Positions 8,652 to 18,248 of a stretch of 64,000 bases of DNA are shown piece after piece. Both the position numbers and the translations under genes were made by a program. The stretch comes from JBEHWX01 sp048498995. GTDB lineage: Bacteria; Bacteroidota; Ignavibacteria; OLB7. Location of the stretch: contig JBEHWX010000007.1 of the NCBI GenBank assembly GCA_048498995.1, positions 1 to 64,000 of the forward strand, read 5' to 3'. The notes below the pieces were generated by a model, which searched no databases, had not been told where the DNA came from, and saw only the letters and a list, made by a program, of their open reading frames with translations. Each line of letters starts with the position of its first letter. The first letter of the stretch is position 1.

Positions 8652-11027
8652 TCAATCGGCCGTGGAAGACTCCTCGAAGCGCTCGACGTTCTCGACGTTG
8701 CGGACTTTCCGCAGGCGCTCCATCAGTCGGTTGAGGTGCTCGATGTTCTTCACCAGCACCGTGATCACCCCCTCGAACAGCGAATCCTTCGACTCGATAT
8801 TCACGCTTCGGATGTTCGTGTTCTGATAGGAGAGGATCGCGTGCGTGATATCGTTGAGCATGCCCGGACGGTCCTCGCCGGTAACGCGGATGGCCGACAT
8901 GAATTCGAATCCGTCGGAGCCGGCCCAGCTCACATCCAGCGCGCGGTTGCGGGTGCGGGGCTGCTTGAGCATCGAAAGGACGTTCCGGCAGGTGACCCGG
9001 TGGATCGTCACCCCCTTGCCGGTAGTGACGATGCCGATCACCTGATCCCCCGGGATCGGGCTGCAGCACTTGGCGTAGGAATACTTGAGCCCCTGGATGC
9101 TGCCGTCGATCACGACGCCGTTGGAGGTGGTACGCGCCTCATTGACGAAGCGGTCGTAGAAGAGCTGCCCCGGCATCGCCGTCTCGTCCTTCTGCGACGC
9201 CCCCTTCAGGCGCTCGCGCACCATGTCGATGGCCTGCTCGGCGGTGAGCTTTCCGGAGCCGATATCGAAGAAGAGATCGCCGCGGTGCTCGTAGCGGAGC
9301 AGCGTCGCGATCCGGTCCAGCTCATCCTCGTTGATGTGGAGCTTTTCCTTCTTGGCCCGCTTGTCCCACGCCTCGCGTCCCTCCTGGATCTGGCGGCGGC
9401 GCTCCTCCTTGAGCCACCGGCGCACGCCGGAGCGCGCCTTGTGGGTGACGGCGAACTTCTCCCAGTCGCTGCTCGGCGTCTGGTTCTTCGAGGTGAGGAT
9501 CTCGATCTGATCCCCCGACTTCAGCTCGGCGTCCAGCGGCACGATCCGTCCGTTGACCTTGGCGCCGATGCAGTGGAAGCCGATCTTCGAGTGAATGTCG
9601 AAGGCGAAATCGATCGGCGTGGCCCCCTTCGGCAGGATGCGGAGATCTCCCTTCGGCGTGAAGACGTAGATCTCGTCCTGGAAGAGGTTGAGCCTGAAGC
9701 TCTCCATCACCTCGTGCGGGGCCTCCTCGTTGCCGGCGCGATCGAAGACGTCGCGGATCCAGTTGACCCACTCCTCGAGCTGCTTATCCTCGGTGATGAG
9801 CGGGTTGGCGGAGGTCTCCTTGTAGATGAAGTGCGCGGCCACCCCCTTCTCGGCCACCTCGTGCATCTTGAGTGTCCGGATCTGCACCTCCACCTGGCGG
9901 CCGTCCGGGCCGATGACGGTGGTATGGATCGACTGGTAGCCGTTCTTCTTCGGGACCGAGATGTAGTTCTTGAAGCGCTCCGGCACCGGCGTGTAGATCT
10001 CCGAGACGATGCCGTAGACCGTGAAGCAGTCGTTCGGGTTATCGGTTTCGAGGATCACGCGGATGGCGATCAGATCGTGGATCTCATCGATCGCCTTGTG
10101 CTGCGTCCGCATCTTGTTGTAGATCGAGTAGAGATGCTTGGCGCGGCCGCTGATCTCGAATCGCATCCCCTCGGCCTCGAGCCGCTCGCGGATCGGGTCG
10201 ATACATCGCTCGATATACTCCTCGCGCTGGCGCCGCTTGGCGTTGAGCTTCTGCTTGAGCTGGAAGTACGCCTCGGGATTGAGGTACTTGAAGGCCAGAT
10301 CCTCCAGCTCCCACTTCAGGTTACCGAGACCGAACCGGTGGGCGAACGGCGCGAAGATCTCCAGCGTCTCCTTGGCCATCCGCTGCTGCTTCTGGGGGGA
10401 GAGATACTGGAGCGTCCGCATGTTGTGCAGACGGTCGGCGAACTTGATCAGCATCACCCGCACGTCGTTGACCATCGAGAGGAGGAGCTTCCGGTAGCTC
10501 GCCGCCTGGGTCACTTCGTGGCTGTTGAAGACGTCGGTGATCTTCGTGGCGCCGTCGACGATATCGGCGATGACCGGGCCGAACTCGTCGCGGATATCCT
10601 CGTTGGTGTAATCGGTATCCTCCACCACGTCGTGCAGCAGCGCGGCGGCCACCGACACGTCGTCGAGCGGGATCTCCCGGGCAACGATGAGCGCCACCTC
10701 GTACGGGTGGGTATAGTAGGGCTCGCCGGAGGCGCGGTTGGCCCGCCGGTGGGCATCGATGCAGAAGTAGAAGGCCTTGGTGATCAGGTCCTTGTCGCAG
10801 GAGCGGAGATTTCCGACGCAGGCATCGAGCAGAAGCTCGAGGCGCGCGGCGATCTCCTCCGGCTCGAGAGCGGAGCGGTCACCAGTCGGGAAGGCGGGGC
10901 CCACGGAGGAATCCGGGGCCCCTTCCTGCATCTCTTCCGGGTCATCGTCGTCGGCATCCCAACGGTGGGGCTCGGTTGTTCTCGATGACATCGGATCCTT
11001 GGACTGCCGTTTCAAACGTGTTTCCAT
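8652..11027 (-). CDS. rel: RelA/SpoT-family (p)ppGpp synthetase/hydrolase
   Basis: 791 residues, longer than usual because of an acidic N-terminal extension of about 50 residues. The order is: HD hydrolase domain with intact metal motif LLHDVVEDTDY (His132-Asp133) and upstream YYTHPYEVA; synthetase domain with KHLYSIYNKMRTQHKAIDEI; TGS domain (YVFTPKGDLRILPKGATPID); and a C-terminal ACT domain (RVTGEDRPGMLNDITHAI). Intact HD residues indicate a bifunctional Rel that makes and degrades the stringent-response alarmone. It is the only such gene in the window. Likely transcribed together with trmH downstream. Confidence 0.93.
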   Translation of the reverse strand: METRLKRQSKDPMSSRTTEPHRWDADDDDPEEMQEGAPDSSVGPAFPTGDRSALEPEEIAARLELLLDACVGNLRSCDKDLITKAFYFCIDAHRRANRASGEPYYTHPYEVALIVAREIPLDDVSVAAALLHDVVEDTDYTNEDIRDEFGPVIADIVDGATKITDVFNSHEVTQAASYRKLLLSMVNDVRVMLIKFADRLHNMRTLQYLSPQKQQRMAKETLEIFAPFAHRFGLGNLKWELEDLAFKYLNPEAYFQLKQKLNAKRRQREEYIERCIDPIRERLEAEGMRFEISGRAKHLYSIYNKMRTQHKAIDEIHDLIAIRVILETDNPNDCFTVYGIVSEIYTPVPERFKNYISVPKKNGYQSIHTTVIGPDGRQVEVQIRTLKMHEVAEKGVAAHFIYKETSANPLITEDKQLEEWVNWIRDVFDRAGNEEAPHEVMESFRLNLFQDEIYVFTPKGDLRILPKGATPIDFAFDIHSKIGFHCIGAKVNGRIVPLDAELKSGDQIEILTSKNQTPSSDWEKFAVTHKARSGVRRWLKEERRRQIQEGREAWDKRAKKEKLHINEDELDRIATLLRYEHRGDLFFDIGSGKLTAEQAIDMVRERLKGASQKDETAMPGQLFYDRFVNEARTTSNGVVIDGSIQGLKYSYAKCCSPIPGDQVIGIVTTGKGVTIHRVTCRNVLSMLKQPRTRNRALDVSWAGSDGFEFMSAIRVTGEDRPGMLNDITHAILSYQNTNIRSVNIESKDSLFEGVITVLVKNIEHLNRLMERLRKVRNVENVERFEESSTAD

Positions 11028-11180
11028 ACATCACTCACTGGGCTCGGCGATCGGAGTTCGAAACCATCCTCGGCCGCTCCATTCACCCGGCGTGGACGAT
11101 ACTGCCGGCGGGCGGCGGCCGGGAGATCCGCCGCGATCTCCCCTGAGCCTCTCATAGTACACGAACATTCAAGCGAACTA

Positions 11181-12746
11181 TTACACGGCCGCGCCGCTCA
11201 TCTGGGCACCGGCGACGCTGGCGCCGGCACCCGCCGCTCCCGCCTCGCCGTAGACCCGCTCCACCTTCCCCTCCACGTACGCCAGGAAGTCGTCGGCCGT
11301 CAGCGGCTTGCCGCATACATCCATAACGAGCTCAGAGGCGTTTTTGGTCAGTCCCCAGCGATGAATATTTCTCCGGAGCCAGGAAAGGACCTCGCCGAAC
11401 TCGCCGCGGCCGATCTGGTCCTCGATATCCGGGATCTCCTCACGCATCCGGTTGAAGAACATCGCCGCGTAGAGCTTGCCGAGCGTGTAGCTCGGGAAGT
11501 AGCCGAAGCCGCCGAACGACCAGTGCACGTCCTGCAGGCAGCCGAGCGCGTCGCTCGGCGGAACGATCCCGAGGTAGCTCTCCATCTTCTCGTTCCAGAC
11601 GCGCGGAATGTCGGCCACCTCGATGCGGCCGTTGATCAGCGCCTCCTCGATCTCGAAGCGGAGGATGATGTGGAGATTGTAGGTCAGCTCGTCGGCCTCG
11701 ACGCGGATGAAGCTCGGCTTCATCACGTTGATCGCGCGGTAGAAATCGGAGGAGGTGAGCCCGCCGAGCTGCTCCGGGAAGGTCTCGCGGATGGCCGGGA
11801 AGCGCCAGTTCCAGAACGGCACGCTCCGCCCCACCATGTTCTCCCAGAAGAGGGACTGCGACTCGTGGATTCCCATCGAGATGGCGCCGCCGACCGGCGT
11901 GCGCGCGTAGGCCGGGTCGATCCCCTGCTCGTACATGCCGTGGCCGGCCTCGTGGATCAGCCCGAACAGGCAGCTCCGGAGATCGTCACGGTGAATGCGC
12001 GTGGTAAGGCGGACGTCGGTAGTCGCGAAGGAGGTGCAGAACGGATGCGCCGAAAGGTCGATGCGGCCGGTGTTGAAGTCGAAGCCGAGCTGCTCCACCG
12101 TCGCGCGGGCGAAGGCCATCTGCTTGTCCGGATCGAAATCGGTGAAGAGGACATCGTCGCTCACCGGGCCGGAGGCCGCGATCCGGTCGAGGAGGCGGCG
12201 GGTTCCCTCGCGGAGCTTGTCGAAGACCGGCTTAAGCTGCGAGACGCGCATTCCCGGCTCGAACAGGTCGATCAGGGCATCGTAGGCGTTCTCCTCGTAG
12301 CCGTAGAGCTCGGCCTCGCGGCGCTTCAGTTCGACGAGCCTGGTGAGGATCTCGGCGAAGTGCCCGAAATCGCTCTCGGCGCGCGCCTTTCTCCAGGCGT
12401 GCTGGGCAAGCGAGGTGATCTTGGCCATCTCCCGCACCAGCTCCTCCGGCAGCTTCACGGCGTGATCGCGCGAGCGGAGCGCCTCGCGGACCGAGCGCTT
12501 CTCCCACTCCTCGAGCGTGTCGCCGTCGAGCTCTCCCTTCAGATCATCCAGCAGACTGACCATCACCGGATCGACCACCATCTGGTGGATCAGCGTCTGG
12601 AGCGTGGCGACCTGCTCGGCGCGCGCCTCGGCGGCACCGTTCGGCATGTAGGTTTCCTGATCCCAGCTGAGAACGGCGGTCGCGGCTTGGAGATCGGCGA
12701 GAGTGCGCGACTTGTCCAGAAGCGCGGAGAATTTCTCTGAAGGCAT
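11181..12746 (-). CDS. M32-family metallocarboxypeptidase (Taq type)
   Basis: 521 residues, close to the family norm of about 500. The zinc motif is HEAGH (in FGLIHEAGHGMYEQG), followed by the M32 hallmark GIHESQSLFWENMVGRS and the C-terminal GFGYFPSYTLGKLYA segment. M32 enzymes remove C-terminal residues from peptides in the cytoplasm and usually have no signal peptide, as here. The start is the ATG at 12746. The C-terminus has a short Ala/Gly-rich tail (AGAAGAGASVAGAQMSGAAV) that is probably disordered and not part of the fold. Flanking genes on the same strand are more than 150 bp away on both sides, so it may be its own unit. Confidence 0.9.
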   Translation of the reverse strand: MPSEKFSALLDKSRTLADLQAATAVLSWDQETYMPNGAAEARAEQVATLQTLIHQMVVDPVMVSLLDDLKGELDGDTLEEWEKRSVREALRSRDHAVKLPEELVREMAKITSLAQHAWRKARAESDFGHFAEILTRLVELKRREAELYGYEENAYDALIDLFEPGMRVSQLKPVFDKLREGTRRLLDRIAASGPVSDDVLFTDFDPDKQMAFARATVEQLGFDFNTGRIDLSAHPFCTSFATTDVRLTTRIHRDDLRSCLFGLIHEAGHGMYEQGIDPAYARTPVGGAISMGIHESQSLFWENMVGRSVPFWNWRFPAIRETFPEQLGGLTSSDFYRAINVMKPSFIRVEADELTYNLHIILRFEIEEALINGRIEVADIPRVWNEKMESYLGIVPPSDALGCLQDVHWSFGGFGYFPSYTLGKLYAAMFFNRMREEIPDIEDQIGRGEFGEVLSWLRRNIHRWGLTKNASELVMDVCGKPLTADDFLAYVEGKVERVYGEAGAAGAGASVAGAQMSGAAV

Positions 12747-12918
12747 GATTGTCGGTCAATGCTGGATGAATGAATGCGCGACGATCGGAGCTCGAAATCG
12801 CCACCGGATCGGCCACCGGAGCGGTGCCGGACACGCGTCGACGACGCGATCGCCGCCGGAGTCGGCGGCACGATCGAAAGCGGCGGCTCCATGCCCGCCG
12901 GCGCCGAACGAGAGAAGA

Positions 12919-14184
12919 TCATTCCCCCTTCGGATGCTCGGCGATAAAGGAGATCCGGGTACGATCGGGAGCCAGATACCGTTGATGATATTCGATTGCT
13001 CCCTGTTGCCAGAACGCGCCGTGGAGTCGGTCGTTGCGGAGATACCGGGATTCAATCAAACGAATAATTCGGTTCGATCCAAGGGAGGGAGCCACGCGAT
13101 ATCGGCGGCAGGCACCCCCGGTGAGAACGGGATCGTCGCGGAGAATTCCGGCGGCCAGCGCCGACGGCAGGAGCGCGTTGACCGCGATCTCCCTTCCGCG
13201 ATCCCGTCCGATGACGGTGAGCTTGCCCAACCTTGCGGTCAGGGGGGTAAGCAGACGCTCGAACGGTCGATCGGCCGCCACCTCCTCGAACAGGCGCTCG
13301 AGGCCGGAGCCGATCATCAGTGCATGTGTCAACAGGATAGTACCCCACAATCGGCGAGCCGGATCGTTCCCCGGTCTCCCGGAAAGCCGCCATTCCTCCC
13401 GTTCAGCGGCGGAAACCTCCTCGGCGACGCCGGCCGCGAGCCCCATGATCCGCTCCAGCCGGTCCGGCTCCAGGGCGCCGGCGGCCGCTCGCGCCATCCG
13501 CTCCGGATCGAGCCCGGAGGCACCGATCGCGAAGGCGGCCAGCTCCTCGAACGAGGCGCCGCGGAGACGCTCCCCAGCCCCGATCACCCGCTCGGCCAGA
13601 AGCCGCATCGGCTCCCGGTTCTCCATCAGCCCGAGCGTGTCGTACAGCCGCCGGAGAAAGGCGCGGCGGACGCGCTGTCCGGAGGGGATGCCGGGCTCCT
13701 CGCGGAGGATCGCCGTGCAGCGCCGGAGAAATCTGCTCCAGGAGAGCTCCGCCAGCAGCGCCGGCGAGAACGGCTGATCCGCCGTGGAGGATCCGTCGGG
13801 CGAGCCATCCGCGTCGGTGGCATCCGCTCCAACGCCGGAGGCCATGAGACGAGCGGCATCCACGGTCGGGATCGGAAGCCGAGGCGCCGGCGTTCCCTCG
13901 CCCAGCAGATGGAGAATCACCCGCTCGAACGCCGGATCACCCTGGTGCCCGTGCAGGAACCACTCCCCCTCCGTCCGGTGCATCTCCACGTCCCCCACCC
14001 GCAGCTCTCCGTCGATCAGGAGGACGGCCCCCAGATAATCGGGACCGCTCGCGCGGTTTCTGACGCCGCGCGAGAGCAACGTGATGCGCGCGCCCCGGAG
14101 ATCGGTGAAGGCCCGTCCAACGAGTCCCTCACGTTCCCAGAGGCGATAGAGCGCTTCCTCCCGCTGGTGCGTTGGGGCGTCCAT
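12919..14184 (-). CDS. DUF2851 family protein
   Basis: 421 residues from the ATG at 14184. The N-terminal part shows the family pattern: LYRLWEREGL, GARITLLSRGVRNRASGPDY and a block with GDVEMHRTEGEWFLHGHQGD, which resembles a nuclease-like core because acidic and basic residues cluster around a beta-hairpin. DUF2851 proteins are widespread in Bacteroidota and Chlorobiota and have no confirmed function. The C-terminus is helical, with PLTARLGKL and NALLPSALAAG segments. There is no signal peptide, so it is probably cytoplasmic. Neighbours (pyrF, M32 peptidase) are unrelated housekeeping genes and give no functional hint. Confidence 0.75.
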   Translation of the reverse strand: MDAPTHQREEALYRLWEREGLVGRAFTDLRGARITLLSRGVRNRASGPDYLGAVLLIDGELRVGDVEMHRTEGEWFLHGHQGDPAFERVILHLLGEGTPAPRLPIPTVDAARLMASGVGADATDADGSPDGSSTADQPFSPALLAELSWSRFLRRCTAILREEPGIPSGQRVRRAFLRRLYDTLGLMENREPMRLLAERVIGAGERLRGASFEELAAFAIGASGLDPERMARAAAGALEPDRLERIMGLAAGVAEEVSAAEREEWRLSGRPGNDPARRLWGTILLTHALMIGSGLERLFEEVAADRPFERLLTPLTARLGKLTVIGRDRGREIAVNALLPSALAAGILRDDPVLTGGACRRYRVAPSLGSNRIIRLIESRYLRNDRLHGAFWQQGAIEYHQRYLAPDRTRISFIAEHPKGE

Positions 14185-14292
14185 CGGTGGCTCCGTTGAA
14201 TCCTCGTCATCGCATGCCGACGCCGGACATCGACGCGACCGGTGGGACCTCGCGCGCGTGACGTTCGTCCGAGTGGCGCCGGAACGTTTCGC

Positions 14293-15117
14293 TCAGCCGG
14301 CCTGGACCGAGGCGGCGTTAAGCTGTGTCTTGAAGTCGAGCGCGGCCTGGCGGGCACGCTCGGCGAAATCCTCCCCCTGGCCGGCGCGGAAGATCGCGCG
14401 CGCCACGTTGTAGAAGGCGATGCCGCCGTCGTTGGCGCGAACGGTCTGCTCGAGCGCTCCCCCCTGCGTGCCGAGCCCCGGCACCAGCAGCGGGATCTCC
14501 GGGCCGACCATCGCGCGGATCTCCGCCAGCTCGTCCGGATGGGTCGCGCCGACGACGAAGCCGAGCCGGCCGGAGTCGCCGTAGCGCTCCATGCAGCGCT
14601 CGATCACGTGCATGTACAGGGAACGGCCGTCGCAGATCAGCTTCTCGAAATCGCCCGAGCCGGGGTTCGAGGTGAGCGCCAGCACGAAGACGCAGCGCCC
14701 GAAGTACTCGAAGAAGGGCTCCAGCGTGTCCAGCCCCATATACGGGTTCACCGTCACCGCGTCGAAGTCCAGAAGCTCGAGGATGGAGAAGGCGTAGCGC
14801 TCGGCGGTGTTGCCGATATCTCCGCGCTTTGCGTCGCCGATCGAGAGGACGCCGGCGGGGATCCGCTCGAGCGTTCCCTGAAGCGCCTCGAATCCTTTAT
14901 CGCCGAAGGCCTCGTAGAACGCGAGATTCGGCTTGTAGGCGCAGCAGAGGTCGGAGGTCGCCTCGATGATGCGGCTGTTGAATTCCAGGAGCGGGTTGTA
15001 GGCGTGGGCCACGGCGTCCGGAAGCTGACGCCAGTCGGCGTCCAGGCCGATGCAGAGAGAGCTGGAGTTGGTCTGAAGGATCGCGCGGTAGCGCTCGGCG
15101 AAGGTTTCCTGTGACAT
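14293..15117 (-). CDS. pyrF: Orotidine 5'-phosphate decarboxylase, type 2
   Basis: 274 residues from the ATG at 15117; an in-frame TTG at 15204 would add residues that do not look like the family. The active-site Asp-Lys cluster reads GDAKRGDIGNTA, as in the longer type-2 OMP decarboxylases. Other conserved blocks are LCIGLDADWRQLP near the start, TVNPYMGLDTLEPF in the middle and LLVPGLGTQGG near the end. The enzyme converts OMP to UMP, the last step of de novo pyrimidine synthesis. It stands alone among unrelated genes, with 108 bp and 245 bp gaps on its sides. Confidence 0.93.
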   Translation of the reverse strand: MSQETFAERYRAILQTNSSSLCIGLDADWRQLPDAVAHAYNPLLEFNSRIIEATSDLCCAYKPNLAFYEAFGDKGFEALQGTLERIPAGVLSIGDAKRGDIGNTAERYAFSILELLDFDAVTVNPYMGLDTLEPFFEYFGRCVFVLALTSNPGSGDFEKLICDGRSLYMHVIERCMERYGDSGRLGFVVGATHPDELAEIRAMVGPEIPLLVPGLGTQGGALEQTVRANDGGIAFYNVARAIFRAGQGEDFAERARQAALDFKTQLNAASVQAG

Positions 15118-15362
15118 GACGTACTGATCGGTTCTGGGATCGCCGCGTGATACCGCGCGTGCGACGTCGGCTACGGAAGGTAATGAAGTCGAGAATTTCC
15201 GCAACGGCCGTCACCGATCGGCACATTCGGGCATCATATGGCCGCCGGCCGGCTTTCACCGCCGCCCCCGGCGCGGAAACGAGCGCGTCCGCGCGCTCCG
15301 GCCAGCAGGCCGACGGCGCGCGGACGCCATCTCGAATCCATGGTGCTCGTCGCTTCCCGTTC

Positions 15363-16220
15363 TCAGCGGAGCGAGCTGATGCCGGAGCGATACGATGCCT
15401 GCATCTGCGCCGTGTTGGTCGGCGCCGGAATGTTGTACTGGGCCAGCAGGTTGTCGATGTTCTGCACGCGACGCGCGTCCGACGGGTGGGTGGCCAGCCA
15501 CTCCGGCGTCCCCCCTCCTCCGGTGGTCGCGGCCTGCTGCTGCATCCGCTCGAAGAACGACTTGATCGCCCCCGGATAGTACGGCGTCGAGCGGAGATAG
15601 CCGACCGACTTGGTATCGGCGTCGGTCTCGTCGGCGCGGCTGTGCGCCAGCGAGGTCAGCAGCGCGCCGGCGTTGGCGGCGATCTGCGCCAGCTGCGACG
15701 GGTTGTTGCCGAGCGCGATCGACAGCAGCGCCTCGGTGCCGAGCTGCGTGGTCATCTGCTTGGTCGAGTGGCGCTCCTCGGCGTGGGCGATCTCGTGGCC
15801 GAGAACGCCGGCCAGCGTCGACTCGTTGTCGATGACCTTCAGCAGGCCGGTGTACACGTAGATGTAGCCTCCCGGCGTGGCGAAGGCGTTGATCGTCCGG
15901 TCGTCGTTCAGGATCGTGACGGTGTAGGGGAACTTGCCGCGGTACTTGATCTCCGGAGCCTGGATGATCCGGTTGACCACCCCCTGCACGTAGCCGCGGA
16001 CGGCCTCGTTGTTCAGGATCGGATATTCCGCGGGGTTGCTCCTGATCTGCTGATCCATCTGCTGGCCGAGCTGCACATCCTCGTCGATCGAGAAGATGTT
16101 GGCGCCGCATCCGGCCACCATGATCATGGTGCTGGCCAGGAATGCCGCGACGAACTGACGCTGACGGCGGAGAACGCGTCCAGCCTCAGCTATGAACGTT
16201 GAAGTGCTCTTCATACACAT
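15363..16220 (-). CDS. M48-family lipoprotein metalloprotease (BepA/LoiP-like)
   Basis: 285 residues. The N-terminus carries a signal with lipobox MVAGC, so the protein is lipid-anchored in the envelope. The zinc motif is HEIAHAEERH, with a downstream glutamate in RADETDAD that fits the third ligand. Upstream NAFATPGGYIYVYTGLL is the characteristic M48 beta-strand. No TPR repeats follow, so it resembles LoiP/YggG or a short BepA rather than full BepA. Such enzymes perform quality control of outer membrane proteins. The start could be the ATG at 16220 or at 16214. It lies 36 bp downstream of truA and may be the last gene of that operon. Confidence 0.9.
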   Translation of the reverse strand: MCMKSTSTFIAEAGRVLRRQRQFVAAFLASTMIMVAGCGANIFSIDEDVQLGQQMDQQIRSNPAEYPILNNEAVRGYVQGVVNRIIQAPEIKYRGKFPYTVTILNDDRTINAFATPGGYIYVYTGLLKVIDNESTLAGVLGHEIAHAEERHSTKQMTTQLGTEALLSIALGNNPSQLAQIAANAGALLTSLAHSRADETDADTKSVGYLRSTPYYPGAIKSFFERMQQQAATTGGGGTPEWLATHPSDARRVQNIDNLLAQYNIPAPTNTAQMQASYRSGISSLR

Positions 16221-16256
16221 TTGCCCGATGTTGCATGGGGGAATCGCCGCTGCCGG

Positions 16257-17150
16257 TCATCGGGCTGAACGGAACGGAGACTCCGGATATCCGACATCGA
16301 CGAGCGAAAGCCCGCGCGCCGGCGCCAGGGGACTCTGGCCGATTCGCGCCCGCCGGGCGAGCAGCAGATCGACGTCATCGAGTCCCCGTTTACCACGCGC
16401 GACATCAACCTGTAGACCAACTAGCATCCGAACCATCCCGTAAAGGAACCGATCGGCTGAAATTTCAAAGAAAAGCCTATTTCCCTCTTCGCGCCATCGC
16501 GCCTCGGTCACCGTGCAGACCGGGTTGTCGGTATCGGGATTGAACTTCGAAAGCGCGGTGAAATCGTGCGTGCCCACGAGACGGCCGGCGGCCTCGGCCA
16601 GAATCTCCCGATCGAGGGGGATATCGAGGCGCCAGGCATAGCGAGCGAGGAAGGGATCGGGATCGAACACGATCCGGTAGCGGTAGCTGCGGCGGCAGGC
16701 CTTGAACCGGGCATGGAACCCGGCGCCGACGGTGGCCACCTCGGTCACGGCCAGATCCTCGGGGGCCATCCGGCGGAGCGCGAAGAGGAGCGCGGCGTCG
16801 TCGTGCCGGCTGATGATGTCGGCGTGGGCCACCTGCCCATGCGCGTGCACCCCGGAATCGGTCCGGCCGGCGCCCACCACGGTCACCGGACGATCGCCGG
16901 AGAGACGGCCGAGGAGCTTTTCGAGCTCCTCCTGGACCGTTCTGCCGCGGGCCTGGCGCTGCCAGCCGACGAAGTCGGTGCCGTCGTACATCACGCGGAG
17001 CGCCACGCGGCGCGGGGCGGGCCCGGCCGGCGGCTCCATCGGGTCCGAGGTCGGGTCCGAGGTCGGGCCCGATGCCTTGGGCTCCCCCACCGGCTCACCG
17101 GCGGGCACCCGGAGGGCATCGGGCTCAACGTCCGGTGGTATCGGCTGCAT
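16257..17150 (-). CDS. truA: tRNA pseudouridine synthase A
   Basis: 297 residues. The catalytic aspartate lies in GAGRTDSGVHAHGQVAH (Asp98), and the family start VALRVMYDGTDFVGWQRQ is present, as are HARFKACRRSYRYRI and RFLYGMVRMLVGLQVDVARG. TruA modifies U38-40 in the anticodon arm of many tRNAs. The first 48 residues are a Pro/Asp-rich extension absent from most homologues; part of it (SDPTSDP) comes from a 12-bp direct repeat in the DNA, so an internal start at 17039 is possible. The first codons overlap the end of the upstream lipoprotein gene by 26 bp, a sign of translational coupling. Confidence 0.92.
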   Translation of the reverse strand: MQPIPPDVEPDALRVPAGEPVGEPKASGPTSDPTSDPMEPPAGPAPRRVALRVMYDGTDFVGWQRQARGRTVQEELEKLLGRLSGDRPVTVVGAGRTDSGVHAHGQVAHADIISRHDDAALLFALRRMAPEDLAVTEVATVGAGFHARFKACRRSYRYRIVFDPDPFLARYAWRLDIPLDREILAEAAGRLVGTHDFTALSKFNPDTDNPVCTVTEARWREEGNRLFFEISADRFLYGMVRMLVGLQVDVARGKRGLDDVDLLLARRARIGQSPLAPARGLSLVDVGYPESPFRSAR

Positions 17151-17790
17151 CGTTGGAAAGGAATCGCGTCAGCTCGGTCCGGGCTATCCTGGCCACGCCG
17201 GAGGAGTCGACCATGGCCCGCGCGTAGGTGCCGCCGCTGAAGCGTCCGAGCGGGCTGTAGGCGTTGTACTGCGGGTAACTCTTCACCGGCCCGGCCCACA
17301 GCTCGTCCGGCTCGGCCCCCTGGATCATCCGCTCCACCGACCAGTACTCGTTCCGCCGCCGCACCACGTACTTCAGATCCTCGTCCCGATCATCGAGCTG
17401 CGGATAGCCCCAGACGATGTTCAGGCTGTCGTCCCCGGCGGTGGCCGAGAGGAAGACCGGCACGTAGTACTGCTTGTCGACCGGCTCCAGCCGCTCGGAG
17501 AAGCGCCAGAGGTAGGTCTGCCAGGCGGTGCAGAAGAGAGAGGTCACCGAGTCGCGGGCATCGACCACCGCGAACAGATCCACCGGCAGATACTCCAGAC
17601 GGAGAATCCTGTCGGTCGAGTCGCGGGCGGCGTAATCGCGGGCGCGGTAGTGCTTCACCACCTGCCCGCCGACGCTCATGGTGTCGACGATCGGCAGGGT
17701 CTGCCGGACCGCGATCCGCGGGATGCGACAGGCACCGACGGCGAGCGCCGCGAGAATCGAAAGCGGAATGATCCGTGTGGAAATGCTCAT
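17125..17790 (-). CDS. Lipoprotein of unknown function
   Basis: 221 residues from the ATG at 17790. The signal peptide ends in lipobox AVGAC, predicting a lipid-anchored envelope protein. The mature part has no motif I recognise; it is rich in Tyr, Trp and Arg (FCTAWQTYLWRFSERL, YVVRRRNEYWSVERM) and looks like a single small beta-rich domain. Its ATG overlaps the stop of the upstream Nudix gene as ATGA, and its end overlaps truA by 26 bp, so translation of all three is linked. Why an envelope lipoprotein sits among RNA-modification genes is unclear. Confidence 0.72.
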   Translation of the reverse strand: MSISTRIIPLSILAALAVGACRIPRIAVRQTLPIVDTMSVGGQVVKHYRARDYAARDSTDRILRLEYLPVDLFAVVDARDSVTSLFCTAWQTYLWRFSERLEPVDKQYYVPVFLSATAGDDSLNIVWGYPQLDDRDEDLKYVVRRRNEYWSVERMIQGAEPDELWAGPVKSYPQYNAYSPLGRFSGGTYARAMVDSSGVARIARTELTRFLSNDAADTTGR

Positions 17791-18248
17791 CGTGTGGATG
17801 AATGCCGTCCGGATGATGATGACGCAAGATGCCGCTCCACCAGCTCCATCCCCCAGCGCTGCGAGGGGTAGGGAATCAGCGCGGCGGCCTCGGCCATCGG
17901 AAGCCAGGCATGCGCGACATGCTCGATCGAGAGGACCGGCTCGGCGGTCCCGGGAAGAACGCAGGCCAGTACCGGCGAAAGGATCACCTGATCGGTCGGC
18001 TCGAAGTAGAAGGTCGCGACCTCGGGAAAGACCACCCAATCCGGCGAGGCCAGCCCGGTCTCCTCCCGCAGCTCCCGTTCGGCGGCGGTCCGCGCGGACT
18101 CTCCCGGCTCGATCCGGCCGGTCACCACCTGCCAGATGCCCCGGGCATACGCCACCCGGTCCGACCGCAGGAGCACCAGATGTTCGATCTGTTCCCCTCG
18201 AAGCCGGACCGGATGGAGTTGAATCACGTTGGAGACGATCTCAGGCAT
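17787..18248 (-). CDS. Nudix hydrolase
   Basis: 153 residues from the ATG at 18248. The Nudix box is complete (G, five residues, E, seven residues, REL, EE, GL; in the protein GRIEPGESARTAAERELREE then TGL). The N-terminal strands contain QIEHLVLLRSDRVAYARGIWQ. Nudix enzymes cleave nucleoside diphosphates linked to another group; the order of residues resembles dihydroneopterin-triphosphate or general dNTP pyrophosphatases, but the substrate is not assignable. The ATG overlaps the stop of the upstream RsuA-like gene by 8 bp, and the stop overlaps the next gene by 4 bp. The frame stays open far upstream only because the opposite repeats lack stops. Confidence 0.87.
   Translation of the reverse strand: MPEIVSNVIQLHPVRLRGEQIEHLVLLRSDRVAYARGIWQVVTGRIEPGESARTAAERELREETGLASPDWVVFPEVATFYFEPTDQVILSPVLACVLPGTAEPVLSIEHVAHAWLPMAEAAALIPYPSQRWGMELVERHLASSSSGRHSSTR

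Noticed and set aside
7791..10988. Very long open frame on the plus strand opposite trmH and rel
   Set aside because: It is the antisense of two well-conserved genes; GC-rich codon bias keeps the opposite frame open. Its translation is Leu/Arg/Val/Asp/His-rich without any domain.
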